From Betaproteobacteria bacterium (GTDB lineage Bacteria > Pseudomonadota > Gammaproteobacteria > Burkholderiales > SG8-41), in assembly GCA_016199545.1 (NCBI GenBank), contig JACQGN010000334.1, positions 1-45,357 of the forward strand: a stretch of 45,357 nucleotides of DNA, in the 5' to 3' direction. This document shows positions 16,539 to 24,978 of the stretch, piece by piece. The notes under the pieces are model-generated. The model was not told where the DNA came from. It saw only the letters and a program-made list of their open reading frames with translations, and made no database searches. A program made the translations under genes and the position numbers. Numbering within the stretch: position 1 is the stretch's first letter; the number at the start of each line of letters is the position of its first letter.

Positions 16539-17535
16539 ATGAAAGCCCGGTTCTTGAGCGAAGGTCTTCGAGAAATGCAACGCGCTCCGGGGAAAGACGC
16601 CAATTTCTTGCGGTGACGCCGTAACTCCTGAACGACAGCGTCACCCGATATAGACGCGGCACCATGCGCATGAGTCTCAGAGCCAGTTGTTTCAAGTTCC
16701 ACTTTGCGAGAAGCGCGAGCCGTCCGATCAGGCCGGCCTTGATCATTCCGCGACGATAGAGCCTGCGGATTTGAACGAGGTGCATCACATTGGACGCAAG
16801 CGCTTTCTCGACGTTGGCCTCGCGTTCTTCCTGGTAGATCATGAGCGCCTCTTCTATGAAGCAGCCGCGGTAATTGTCGTCAAGACCCCAGGTGAGCGGT
16901 GCATCCTCGCCGATTCGAAACGCGGGGTCGTAGCCGATTTCGCGCGCGACGCTGAGGCGGCATGCAAGCGTGGGGTGGACGAAATATCGCGGCAGGCCGG
17001 GCGAGCGCGGATGGAAGCCGCGCACGCCCTTGATCACGAGATCGTTGTCGACCACCACTGCATACGAGCAACAGAAGTCGAAGCCCTCGAGCCGCGCCCG
17101 GTTAATCCTTTCCAGGCGGTCCGGGAAATACATGTCGTCGATGTCCCAGACCACCATCCAGTCGCCGCGGCTGGCGTCGAGCGCGAGATTGCGTGCGTGG
17201 CCGCGCCCCCGGTTGGGTGTGTAACTGAAAAGCCGGATCCGCGGATCGGATATGGCGTTGACCACTTCCACGGTATTGTCGGTCGAGCCGTCATCAACGA
17301 CGATCCATTCCCAGTCCGTGAAGGACTGGCTCTTGAGGGTGTAGTAGGACCTCCTGACGAACGCCGAGCTGTTGAAGACGGGCGAGAGGATCGAGAACAC
17401 GGGTTTGCGTTGTGCAATGGCGCCAGATGCCGAGCGTTCCTTGTCGGTCATGTGCTCGATTGGCGGCGCGCCATCAGGCGTCGGGGGAACCTCGGGAAAA
17501 CGCGCTGACAAATTCAACCCGCCTTCCCGGGCCAT
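16537..17535 (-). CDS. Glycosyltransferase family 2
   Basis: A 332-aa enzyme with a GT-A domain from about residue 45: VFSILSPVFNSSAFV, VVDDGSTDNT and the metal-binding VVWDIDDMYFP. GEDAPLTWGLDD in the middle gives the acidic catalytic-base region. A basic C-terminal tail may associate with the membrane. It is the last gene of the long minus-strand cassette that begins at 28598, so it is a candidate for transferring the unusual GDP-sugar made there. The start is uncertain: ATG 17535 overlaps the nucleotidyltransferase by 22 bp, and ATG 17451 (MTDKERSAS) is an alternative that removes a low-complexity leader. Confidence 0.87.
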   Translation of the reverse strand: MAREGGLNLSARFPEVPPTPDGAPPIEHMTDKERSASGAIAQRKPVFSILSPVFNSSAFVRRSYYTLKSQSFTDWEWIVVDDGSTDNTVEVVNAISDPRIRLFSYTPNRGRGHARNLALDASRGDWMVVWDIDDMYFPDRLERINRARLEGFDFCCSYAVVVDNDLVIKGVRGFHPRSPGLPRYFVHPTLACRLSVAREIGYDPAFRIGEDAPLTWGLDDNYRGCFIEEALMIYQEEREANVEKALASNVMHLVQIRRLYRRGMIKAGLIGRLALLAKWNLKQLALRLMRMVPRLYRVTLSFRSYGVTARNWRLSPERVAFLEDLRSRTGLS

Positions 17536-18218
17536 GGCTTGCGCTGCATCTCCCGGTAGCGTTCAGGTGTCCCGATATCCACCACCTCGGAGTCAACGCG
17601 AAATCCATAACATTTGCCGTCCATTGCAGCACGGGGGAAGACGTCGCGCTCCAGCGAGAACGGCGTTGCGAATTCCCAGGTCAAGGGCAGCGCTTTCCGC
17701 AACAAATAGATGCCGGCGTTGATGAAAAACGTCCTCTGAGCCGCCGCCGGTTTTTCCATGAAACGCAGGATCCGGCCATCCCCAGCGACCTCGACCGCTC
17801 CGGCATCGGTGCGGCCGCGCGAAGCCGCGAGGACCATGGACAGGTCAGCGGGTTTCGATTCGTGGAAGGTGAGAAAATCCTGGAAACGAACCCGGCAAAG
17901 CGAATCGCCATTCAGGACGAGCACCGGGTCGCTTCGAATTAGCCCTGCCGCCGCCTTGAGCGCGCCTCCAGTGCCCAGAGGGACGGTTTCTTCGGAAAAC
18001 ACCAGTTCGGCGTCCTTCCTGGTGCGATAGTGGGCGATGATCTGTTCCCGCAGGTAACCCACGCACAGGATAATGCGCGGGACCTGCTGGGCGACGAGAT
18101 CATCTATGAGCAGGTCGAGGAATGGCCGGCCGTTGATGACGGCCAGGGGCTTCGGCCGCTGCCCTATGACCCCGCTTAATCGCGTGCCGAAACCGCCGGC
18201 AAGCACCATCGCGTCCAT
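17514..18218 (-). CDS. Sugar-1-phosphate nucleotidyltransferase (HddC-like)
   Basis: A 234-aa enzyme beginning MDAMVLAGGFGTRL, with RPKPLAVINGRPFLD, EETVPLGTGGALKAA and LVLNGDSL. This is the pattern of D-glycero-alpha-D-manno-heptose-1-phosphate guanylyltransferases (HddC) and related short nucleotidyltransferases. A GHMP kinase of HddA type lies in the same run, so GDP-heptose synthesis is the most coherent reading. Generic hexose-1-phosphate uridylyl- or guanylyltransferase remains possible. ATG 18218 is used; GTG 18227 is three codons upstream. Confidence 0.82.
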   Translation of the reverse strand: MDAMVLAGGFGTRLSGVIGQRPKPLAVINGRPFLDLLIDDLVAQQVPRIILCVGYLREQIIAHYRTRKDAELVFSEETVPLGTGGALKAAAGLIRSDPVLVLNGDSLCRVRFQDFLTFHESKPADLSMVLAASRGRTDAGAVEVAGDGRILRFMEKPAAAQRTFFINAGIYLLRKALPLTWEFATPFSLERDVFPRAAMDGKCYGFRVDSEVVDIGTPERYREMQRKPWPGKAG

Positions 18219-18301
18219 TGATTTCACGGCAACCCGTACAGCGATGAGCTTGTTTCGAGTTTAGCAGTCGCGGCGGTCGCCGGACATTTCAGTCGTCGGA
18301 G

Positions 18302-19282
18302 TCATTTCAGTTCCGCTCGCCCAAGCTTTGCAGACTGGCGGTACCACATCAAAGTGCGGCGCAGTCCCTCGCGCATGTCGATGCGGGCACGGAATCCCAA
18401 TAGGCGTTCCGCCTTGCTCGTATCGACAAGCCGCAGCGGAATCATTGTCGGCTTGGTCGTGTCGAACTTGATTCTTGCGTTTTCGTAGCCGTCGAGCTCC
18501 AGCATCATCTTCAGCAGATCATGTACTGAATATCCCTGTCCCAGTCCGATGTTAATGGCCGCGTAACGGTCAAGCCTGGCGGCGGCCAACACCATGGCCT
18601 CCACCATGTCGTCCACGTAGATTGCGTCGCGGACTTCGCTGCCGTCACCCCAGACCTCCAAAGGATCCCAGCGCTCGACAGTCTTGCGGATCAGTGCCGG
18701 AATGACGTGGGACGTTGCCAACTCAAAGTCGTCGTGTGGCCCGTACACATTGGTCGGCCGAAGCACTATCGTTGTCATGGGCTTCGCCAGCTTCTCGCCG
18801 TACATCTGGCAAAGAATCTCCGCAAAACGCTTCGTCCACCCGGCAAAGAAGTACTTGTGAAACGGCTCGCCTGCCAGCAGCTGGTCTTCCGTCATCGGTT
18901 TGTCCGAAACGGGATAGGCCACCGTGCTACCGAGCCAGATAAACTTCTCCACTCCCGCTGCGTAGGCTGCTTCCAGCATCTGGGCGCTGATTAATATGTT
19001 GGGGGTGACGTGGATCATGGGGGTGGCCGAAATCATGGCCGCGCCGGAGGATATGGCCGCGCACAGATAGACGTACTGCATTCCTTCCACGGCGCGTCGG
19101 CAGTCGTCCGCACGAGTGAGGTCGCATTGAAGGTACTCGATGCCGGGGTACCTGATCGCCGGTTCGCTGCGGTGAAGCGTTGCCCGCAGCATGGCGCCCT
19201 CCTTGAACAGGCGCTCGAGGAGATTGCTGCCGATCAAGCCGGTTGCGCCAGTTACCAGGATGCGTTTGTCGGGGAATAGCAT
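18302..19282 (-). CDS. NAD-dependent epimerase/dehydratase family protein (GDP-sugar reductase-like) with altered YxxxK
   Basis: A 326-aa extended SDR: TGATGLIG (11-18), GSTVAYP (118-124) and RPTNVYGPHDDF, resembling GDP-fucose synthase relatives. At the catalytic site the sequence is KYFFAGWTKRFAE: Lys151 is present, but four residues before it is Ala147 instead of Tyr, with the nearest Tyr at 144. The family with GW-x-K here is seen in surface-sugar clusters, but its reaction is unclear to me. In context it may reduce or epimerise a GDP-4-keto-heptose made by the GMD-like dehydratase and RmlC-like epimerase of the same operon. Confidence 0.82.
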   Translation of the reverse strand: MLFPDKRILVTGATGLIGSNLLERLFKEGAMLRATLHRSEPAIRYPGIEYLQCDLTRADDCRRAVEGMQYVYLCAAISSGAAMISATPMIHVTPNILISAQMLEAAYAAGVEKFIWLGSTVAYPVSDKPMTEDQLLAGEPFHKYFFAGWTKRFAEILCQMYGEKLAKPMTTIVLRPTNVYGPHDDFELATSHVIPALIRKTVERWDPLEVWGDGSEVRDAIYVDDMVEAMVLAAARLDRYAAINIGLGQGYSVHDLLKMMLELDGYENARIKFDTTKPTMIPLRLVDTSKAERLLGFRARIDMREGLRRTLMWYRQSAKLGRAELK

Positions 19283-19306
19283 GTCTTGATGGTCATCGAG
19301 ATCGTG

Positions 19307-20269
19307 TCAGTTCACGAGAAAGCCGTGCTCGCGATAGATGCCCGCGATCCTGCCGCAAACGGGCTGAGCCAAGCGGCCGAGCCCACTTGCCTCTGAGTTT
19401 TCGATGACATGTTCTGCCTTGAGCATGCCGGGAATCGCGGTCGATACGCAGTCGAACGACAGGCAGAATCGTAGCGCGAACTGGGAAGGCGTTTCCCCGT
19501 TCTTCGAGTCGATCAGCGCGGTGAAGAGATGATGCGCACTCGCCCACCGTTCGAGCTGCCCCGGACTCCAGCGACGGCGGTGATCGGAGGGATCAAAGTC
19601 GGCGGTGGCGGAGTAGCGTCCGGTCAGGAAGCCGAATACGAGCGGTGTGCGCACGATTACCCCGACGTTGCGCCGTGAACAGAGATCGAACAGACCGTTT
19701 TCGACCGCACGCTGGTCCAGCAGATTGAAATTGACTTGCAAGCAATTGAAACCGAGGTCGCGCACTGCTTCAAACCCGTCGTCGGGAGCGCGCAGCGACA
19801 AACCGAAGGCGCGGATCCTGCCCGCCGCTTGCAGCCGCTTGAGCGTGCCTACGATACCGCTGTCCGATTTCAGTAATTCGAGCGGCGGGCTGTGTAGCTG
19901 GTAGAGGTCAACGTAGTCGGTCTGCAGGCGGCGTAGGCTGGCTTCGAGCGAGCGCTCGATGTGCGTCGCTGAAAAATCCTGGTCGCCCGCCGCATTGAGG
20001 AGGCCTACCTTGGTGGCGATCACCACGCTTGATCTGACCGGGCGAAGGGCTCTGCCCAGCACCTCCTCGCTGTGGCCGAATCCGTAGAAGTCCGAGGTAT
20101 CAAAGAAGTTGATCCCGAGCTCGACCGCCCGCAGCAGCGCGTTCCGGGATTCATCCTCGTCAGCCGGCCCGTAGGCGACCGCGCCCTTTGCGTTACCCCC
20201 GATTCCCCAGGCACCGAAACCGATCTCCGACACGCGGATGCCGGTGGCGCCGAGCTCCCGGTAGCGCAT
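19307..20269 (-). CDS. Aldo/keto reductase
   Basis: A 320-aa AKR starting MRYRELGATGIRVSEIGFGAWGIGG. The catalytic tetrad is visible: Asp and Tyr in FFDTSDFYGFGHSE, Lys in VIATKVG and His in YQLHSPP. It uses NAD(P)H to reduce a carbonyl. Four bases separate it from the radical SAM gene upstream and 24 bp from the SDR downstream, so it belongs to the cassette. It could reduce a keto group on the modified sugar, including a side-chain ketone introduced by the E1 pair. That role is inference. Confidence 0.9.
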   Translation of the reverse strand: MRYRELGATGIRVSEIGFGAWGIGGNAKGAVAYGPADEDESRNALLRAVELGINFFDTSDFYGFGHSEEVLGRALRPVRSSVVIATKVGLLNAAGDQDFSATHIERSLEASLRRLQTDYVDLYQLHSPPLELLKSDSGIVGTLKRLQAAGRIRAFGLSLRAPDDGFEAVRDLGFNCLQVNFNLLDQRAVENGLFDLCSRRNVGVIVRTPLVFGFLTGRYSATADFDPSDHRRRWSPGQLERWASAHHLFTALIDSKNGETPSQFALRFCLSFDCVSTAIPGMLKAEHVIENSEASGLGRLAQPVCGRIAGIYREHGFLVN

Positions 20270-20273
20270 TCTG

Positions 20274-22340
20274 TCAGTAATGGCCCGCGAGTTCGCGCTC
20301 CACGGTATCGTTGCCGTAGAGGTAGGCGCCCTTCTTGTTGCCGTACCAGATCACCTCCCGGTACCAGTCTTGCCATGAGTGGTAGACGATCCTGGTGCGG
20401 TCGATGCGGTTGACGTGCGCGCGCTCCTCGAGCTGGATCGTCTCGCCGACCAGCACCGAGCGGTAGAATTCCCAAAGGTTGTATGATGTTTCGAACTCGA
20501 GGTTCTCGGTTTGAAACGGAAGCTTGACGAGATTGCGGTTAAGCTCGACCGCTTCGTGAAGCAGCTTGGGCGGAAGCTGTAAGAACCGCGACTTGAGGAA
20601 CCCGGTAAGCAGGGTTTCCGCTTCGCGGTAGAAGCCGGCAAGCTTGTCCTCGACACACAGCTTGATGAGCATGTATTCGTCGGCCGGCCAGTAAATGTCG
20701 AGCCAGGTCGCCGAATGGCAGTACTCCGGCCCGCCGTCCTGGATGTCGCGCGCTTTTGCGATGAAGAAATGCTTGATCTCCGAGATGATCGGAAAGCGCT
20801 CCGCGCGCTCGTCGAGAAAGGCCTCGAACATCTCGCGGTACGACACGCCGCACGCTTCGTGCAAAACGATGAGCGGAATCTGCATGACCTTGTCGAAGTG
20901 CAGGAAGGCCGTCATCCAGCAGAACGTGCGCGTGCGCACCCAGTCCTCTCGCGGCATGGATGCGGTGGCGACCACCAGCTCCTGCATCTCTGATATTTCC
21001 TCCTGCGATTCCGCGAGCGAGCCGTGGATGTTGATGATTGCCGACTCGATGATTTCCATCCCGTATCTCTTCTGATATTCGGGATCGCCCATTTCGGCGT
21101 TGGGTAGGATGGAGAGGTTGTTGAACTGGATGCGGTTGTGCTGGCCGTTATCGATCACGTGCGAGACGCCGTCCGCGAAGGTCTCGTAGGTTTCCCCGGG
21201 AAGGCCGAGGATCAGGTCGGAGTAAGTTTCCACGCGGTCCCGCGTGAAGCGCCGTTGCAGCTCCTGATACGAATCGGTGGAGATGTTCTGACGCTTGATC
21301 GCCTTTAGCGTCTCTGGATCCATCGACTGCAGGGATATCGCTACACCCTTGTTGAGCCCGGCGTCCGACAGGAGTTTTTGCACCTTGTAGGCGCGCTCCG
21401 TGCCGTTCTTGGTATTCTGGACCGAGAGCGCCTTCGGGTAGCCGTGCTTGTGCTTGGTATCGGCCACGTATTGCGTGATGTCGTAGTCGCGGCTCAGCAT
21501 CCCGTAGTTGGCGTCGCAGCAGAAGATGAACTCGACTTTGTTCCGCGCGAACCAGTCCACCTCCTGCAGCAGGCGGTCCATGCCGAACTGGCTCACCTTG
21601 GCGGCGATCGCGGAGCCCCAGTCGCAGAAGGTGCAGGCGAACGGGCAGCCCCGGTTGGTTTCCCACAAGACCAGCCATTTCTCGTCTGGGTTGGCCTGCA
21701 TCAGCGGTTCGAACACCGTCCCGAGATAGGGCGAGGGGATGACCGCAATGTCCTTCAGCCGCTCGGCGCGCAGGTTGTGTACGAATGTTCCATCGCGACG
21801 CAGATAACTGATCGAGGGGACACCATCCCACGTGCGCGAGGGGAAGTTCTCCAGGATGCCGAGGAAGATCGGCTCGCCTTCCCCGTGTACCGCGAGATCA
21901 ATGAACGGATTCGCACGCAGGAACTGCTCCGCGCGATCGGGCACCTGCGGCCCGCCGAACACGATCAGCGTTTCAGGTTGAAGCTGCTTGACCTGGCGCG
22001 CGATCTCCAGGGAGATGCGGATGTTCCAGACATAGGTGCTGAACCCGATCACGCCTACGCCAAGCACTTGCTCGACGGCGCGTTTCAGGGGGATGCGGGA
22101 GTAGATCGGCAGCGGGAACGTGTAGCGCCCGGGGTGTTTCGCATACGCCTGCACGTAGGCCTGCAGCAGACCGGCGGCATACGGCAGGTAATTCTGCCCG
22201 GAAAAACTGTTGTTGATCTGGACCAGCCCGACCGTGAGCGGATCGCGGTTCTCGACCGGTACGGGGATCGTGCCCACTGCCTGCTGCCGGATGACGCCGT
22301 GTTCGGTGAGCCGGTGGTGGAGCTTCTGGATATTGCTCAT
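20274..22340 (-). CDS. B12-binding domain radical SAM protein
   Basis: A 688-aa protein. The N-terminal part (about 35-165) resembles a cobalamin-binding fold, with VGVIGFSTYVWN and IVFGGPQVPDRAEQFL. The radical SAM domain follows with the cluster motif CPFACTFC (Cys232, Cys236, Cys239), then FIFCCDANYGM and DLILGLPGETYETF. The canonical B12-ligand motif is not obvious, so cobalamin may be absent, as in some relatives. A C-terminal region of about 200 aa is unlike generic MTases. Family members perform C- or P-methylations or rearrangements. Here it sits among GDP-heptose genes, so a sugar modification such as C-methylation is suspected. The substrate is unknown. Confidence 0.85.
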   Translation of the reverse strand: MSNIQKLHHRLTEHGVIRQQAVGTIPVPVENRDPLTVGLVQINNSFSGQNYLPYAAGLLQAYVQAYAKHPGRYTFPLPIYSRIPLKRAVEQVLGVGVIGFSTYVWNIRISLEIARQVKQLQPETLIVFGGPQVPDRAEQFLRANPFIDLAVHGEGEPIFLGILENFPSRTWDGVPSISYLRRDGTFVHNLRAERLKDIAVIPSPYLGTVFEPLMQANPDEKWLVLWETNRGCPFACTFCDWGSAIAAKVSQFGMDRLLQEVDWFARNKVEFIFCCDANYGMLSRDYDITQYVADTKHKHGYPKALSVQNTKNGTERAYKVQKLLSDAGLNKGVAISLQSMDPETLKAIKRQNISTDSYQELQRRFTRDRVETYSDLILGLPGETYETFADGVSHVIDNGQHNRIQFNNLSILPNAEMGDPEYQKRYGMEIIESAIINIHGSLAESQEEISEMQELVVATASMPREDWVRTRTFCWMTAFLHFDKVMQIPLIVLHEACGVSYREMFEAFLDERAERFPIISEIKHFFIAKARDIQDGGPEYCHSATWLDIYWPADEYMLIKLCVEDKLAGFYREAETLLTGFLKSRFLQLPPKLLHEAVELNRNLVKLPFQTENLEFETSYNLWEFYRSVLVGETIQLEERAHVNRIDRTRIVYHSWQDWYREVIWYGNKKGAYLYGNDTVERELAGHY

Positions 22341-22435
22341 CAGGGGGTGTCTGCCGCCTCAAGTGTACATGCAAAACGATTCGGAATTTTGCTCCGATTC
22401 AGATGGTTACGCAACCCGGACCGGCTCGCGCCCGG

Positions 22436-23434
22436 TCAGCCACCATGGTCCTGGTGATAATAGACGATCTGCGAGCCGAGGAAGTCGAAATGCACCGGCA
22501 CATGAAGCAGCGACTGCAATGCGGCTTTGATCGCGGGTTGATGCTCGGGTGACGCGAAGAACATCATGAAGCCGCCGCCGCCTGCACCCAGCAACTTGCC
22601 GCCGAGGGCACCCGCTTTCATTCCGGCCTGGTAGATCGCGTCGATACCGGAGTTGGTGATCTGCGAGGACATGCCGCGCTTGATTTGCCACTGCTCGTGG
22701 AGCAACCGCCCGAAGTCCTCGATCCGGTCGCGGTTGTCGAGCAGCGCGGCCTCGGCCTGGTCCACGAGCTGCATCATTTGCCGCAGATCAGTCTTCTTGC
22801 TGGGGATGTTCTCGATCTGTGCCTTGGCGATTTCCGACGCGGTGCGCGCCTGGCCAGTGAAGAACAGCATGATGTGCTGCCGCAACCGTTCCATCTTCTC
22901 CGGTGGAAGAATGAGCGGCTTGACGAGGATTTCGTGCATGCCGCCGAAATCCACGCGATTAAAGCCGCCAAACGCCGCGCTGGTCTGGTCCTGTGAGCCG
23001 ACGCTCTCGTTGATCAGGTCCTGTTCGACGTGGATCGCATTTATGGCCAGCTGGCGCTTGCTTGGCATCTCGTGCTTGAGTGCGTACAGCGCATGAAGCA
23101 GGCCGACGGTGAACGTCGAGCTCGATCCAAGCCCGGATCGCGCCGGCACATCCGCGTGGTGCACGATATCCACGCCGCCATCGAGCTCCATGAACCTGAG
23201 GCAGGCGCGCACTGCGGGGTGCTGGATTTCCTCTATCGTCTGCGCCTCCTCGCGTTTGTAGTAGCGGATCAGATATTTGAACGCATGGAACGGAGGCAGG
23301 TAGCGACAGGTGATGTAGCAGTACTTGTTGATCGCGGCCGACAGCACGGCACCGCCGTGCTCGCGGTACCATGCGGGATAGTCGGTGCCGCCGCCGAAAA
23401 AAGACACCCTGAACGGTGTTCTGCTGATGATCAC
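22436..23434 (-). CDS. GHMP kinase, D-glycero-D-manno-heptose 7-phosphate kinase-like (HddA)
   Basis: A 332-aa kinase starting (GTG) IISRTPFRVSFFGGGTDYPAWY, the strict HddA-type N-terminus. The ATP-binding GHMP motif PARSGLGSSS lies at residues 97-106, and LLGAGGGGFMMFF is the third motif. It phosphorylates heptose 7-phosphate at C1, giving the bisphosphate for GDP-heptose synthesis. With the HddC-like gene downstream it forms half of the known four-step route. The gmhA and gmhB functions are not in the window and may be shared with the ADP-heptose pathway. I use GTG 23434 (GGAA eight bases upstream) rather than TTG 23476, which overlaps the preceding stop. Confidence 0.87.
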   Translation of the reverse strand: MIISRTPFRVSFFGGGTDYPAWYREHGGAVLSAAINKYCYITCRYLPPFHAFKYLIRYYKREEAQTIEEIQHPAVRACLRFMELDGGVDIVHHADVPARSGLGSSSTFTVGLLHALYALKHEMPSKRQLAINAIHVEQDLINESVGSQDQTSAAFGGFNRVDFGGMHEILVKPLILPPEKMERLRQHIMLFFTGQARTASEIAKAQIENIPSKKTDLRQMMQLVDQAEAALLDNRDRIEDFGRLLHEQWQIKRGMSSQITNSGIDAIYQAGMKAGALGGKLLGAGGGGFMMFFASPEHQPAIKAALQSLLHVPVHFDFLGSQIVYYHQDHGG

Positions 23435-23472
23435 GGTTTCGTTCCAGGAGTTGCCAGGCCGCCAGTCGTTGC

Positions 23473-23988
23473 TCAATCCACGAAATGACCGAGCTCGTCA
23501 CGCCGGGAAAGAATGGGGTGCTTTACCGGCCACCACATCTTGAATCGCGGATCGTTCCAGGTGTAGGTGAACTGGCCCTTGGGATTGTAGTAGGTGCTCT
23601 GCTTGTAGTGAAAGATCGCCTGGTCGCTCAGTACGACGTGCCCGTTGCCGTACTTGGGCGGCACCAGAACCTGCAGGCGGTTAACATCGGATAGCGTAAA
23701 CGCTTGCCACTTCCCGAATTCCTTCGATTGTTCGTCGCCATTTACGACCATCAGGTAGAACTTGCCGTAGAGACAGGAAATGAGCTTCCAGGTTTCCGCG
23801 TCCCCGTGAATGCCGCGCAGCACGTGGCGCGAAGACACCGAGATGTCGTCCTGTACGAACTTAACGGTAATCCCGTGCTCGTGATAGAGCTTCTCGTTGT
23901 AGGTCTCGACGTACTGCCCGCGGAAATCCTCGAACACTTCGAGGTTGATCAGCAGCACGCCATCAAGTTTGGTCTTGCTGACTTGCAT
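23473..23988 (-). CDS. RmlC-like NDP-sugar 3,5-epimerase (dTDP-4-dehydrorhamnose epimerase family)
   Basis: A 171-aa cupin of the RmlC fold. It has FEDFRGQYVETYNE, the catalytic His in HVLRGIHGD and a conserved Tyr near FHYKQSTYY. It differs clearly from the true RmlC at 40314, so it is not a duplicate for rhamnose. Related epimerases act on GDP-4-keto-6-deoxy-heptose in Campylobacter heptose pathways, and the GMD-like, HddA-like and HddC-like neighbours fit that use. Which carbons it inverts (C3, C5 or both) cannot be told from sequence. Confidence 0.86.
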   Translation of the reverse strand: MQVSKTKLDGVLLINLEVFEDFRGQYVETYNEKLYHEHGITVKFVQDDISVSSRHVLRGIHGDAETWKLISCLYGKFYLMVVNGDEQSKEFGKWQAFTLSDVNRLQVLVPPKYGNGHVVLSDQAIFHYKQSTYYNPKGQFTYTWNDPRFKMWWPVKHPILSRRDELGHFVD

Positions 23989-24049
23989 GAATTACCTGTG
24001 ATTCGTGCCCGCAGCGGTTTCGCCCCGGCTCACAAGAGTGAGCGAACAA

Positions 24050-24973
24050 TCAGGCGGGTTTCCATACCACGAACGAGTAGCCTTCGTGGTAAAGACTGCC
24101 GAAAAACATGCGCCTGACTTCGAGGATCCTGATTTTCCCCTCGGTTTCGAGCGCCTTGAGGCGCGGCAGGAAGCCTGAGAGATAGCCGCGTTTGCGATGA
24201 TACCTGAGCGCGAGATAATCGGCCAGATTACCCTCATCATAGAGGTCCTCGATGGGTTCCATGTTGATGCAGATCTGCGGCCGTTTCTCAAGCAGGAACT
24301 CAATAAAGGGGCCATGGCGCGGACCCACCTGTTCAAGCGCGCACAGGCTCATGACAGCGCTGTGTGGGTCGAGCCTGAGTTCACGGTCCGGATTGAAGAA
24401 ATCGAACCGGATTCCCGCGATGTCGAGATCGTGCTTCTCCCCGATAAGATTGACCATCTTGCACGCCGACTGCGACCAGTCCAGCCCATACAGCTTCAGG
24501 TTCGGAATCTGCTTTCCCAACGCCACCAGATTGAAGCCTGTTCCGCAGCCGAACTCATATGCCGAGCAAACATCCCGGAAGTATTTCTGGAAGTAGAAGG
24601 CGCGGCATACCTGGAAGAAAGCGAGCTCGAAAGAAGGGTTGCGCGGCAGAACGTAACGCTGGTCAAGCCGGGCGGGCTGGCCCGGCTTAATGAACTTCGG
24701 CACCAGCGCCTCGAGTTGGAACTCGGAAGCGACGAAGTTCTCCAGGTTCTCTCCCCAGCACCGCTCCCACACGCCCGCGCGCTGCTGGCCCACCTGGGTC
24801 GGCGCGTCAGAGTCGACGTGCTTGATGACGCCGAGAACGATCTCGTCGCGCCGTTGCGGCGAAGGCTCCTCGTACGTGAAGTCCACGTTCTCGATCAGCC
24901 CCCGGCACGTTTCGGGTAGTGCACCCGGCGCTACCCCGAGGGTCCGGGCGAAGTCCGTCTCGGAATGTTCCAT
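24050..24973 (-). CDS. Class I SAM-dependent methyltransferase
   Basis: A 307-aa protein with a leader of about 130 residues and then a Rossmann methyltransferase domain: AYEFGCGTGFNLVALG is motif I and LYGLDWSQSA is motif II. I do not recognise a characterised homologue. The start lies five bases after the E1 beta stop and the gene is in the middle of the cassette. It may methylate the cassette's sugar product or an intermediate; O-, N- or C-methylation cannot be distinguished. Confidence 0.75.
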   Translation of the reverse strand: MEHSETDFARTLGVAPGALPETCRGLIENVDFTYEEPSPQRRDEIVLGVIKHVDSDAPTQVGQQRAGVWERCWGENLENFVASEFQLEALVPKFIKPGQPARLDQRYVLPRNPSFELAFFQVCRAFYFQKYFRDVCSAYEFGCGTGFNLVALGKQIPNLKLYGLDWSQSACKMVNLIGEKHDLDIAGIRFDFFNPDRELRLDPHSAVMSLCALEQVGPRHGPFIEFLLEKRPQICINMEPIEDLYDEGNLADYLALRYHRKRGYLSGFLPRLKALETEGKIRILEVRRMFFGSLYHEGYSFVVWKPA

Positions 24974-24978
24974 GCCGG

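Noticed and set aside
23473-23988. Second rmlC for rhamnose
   Set aside because: The sequence differs strongly from the RmlC at 40314 and it is embedded with GDP-heptose genes, so a separate substrate is more likely.
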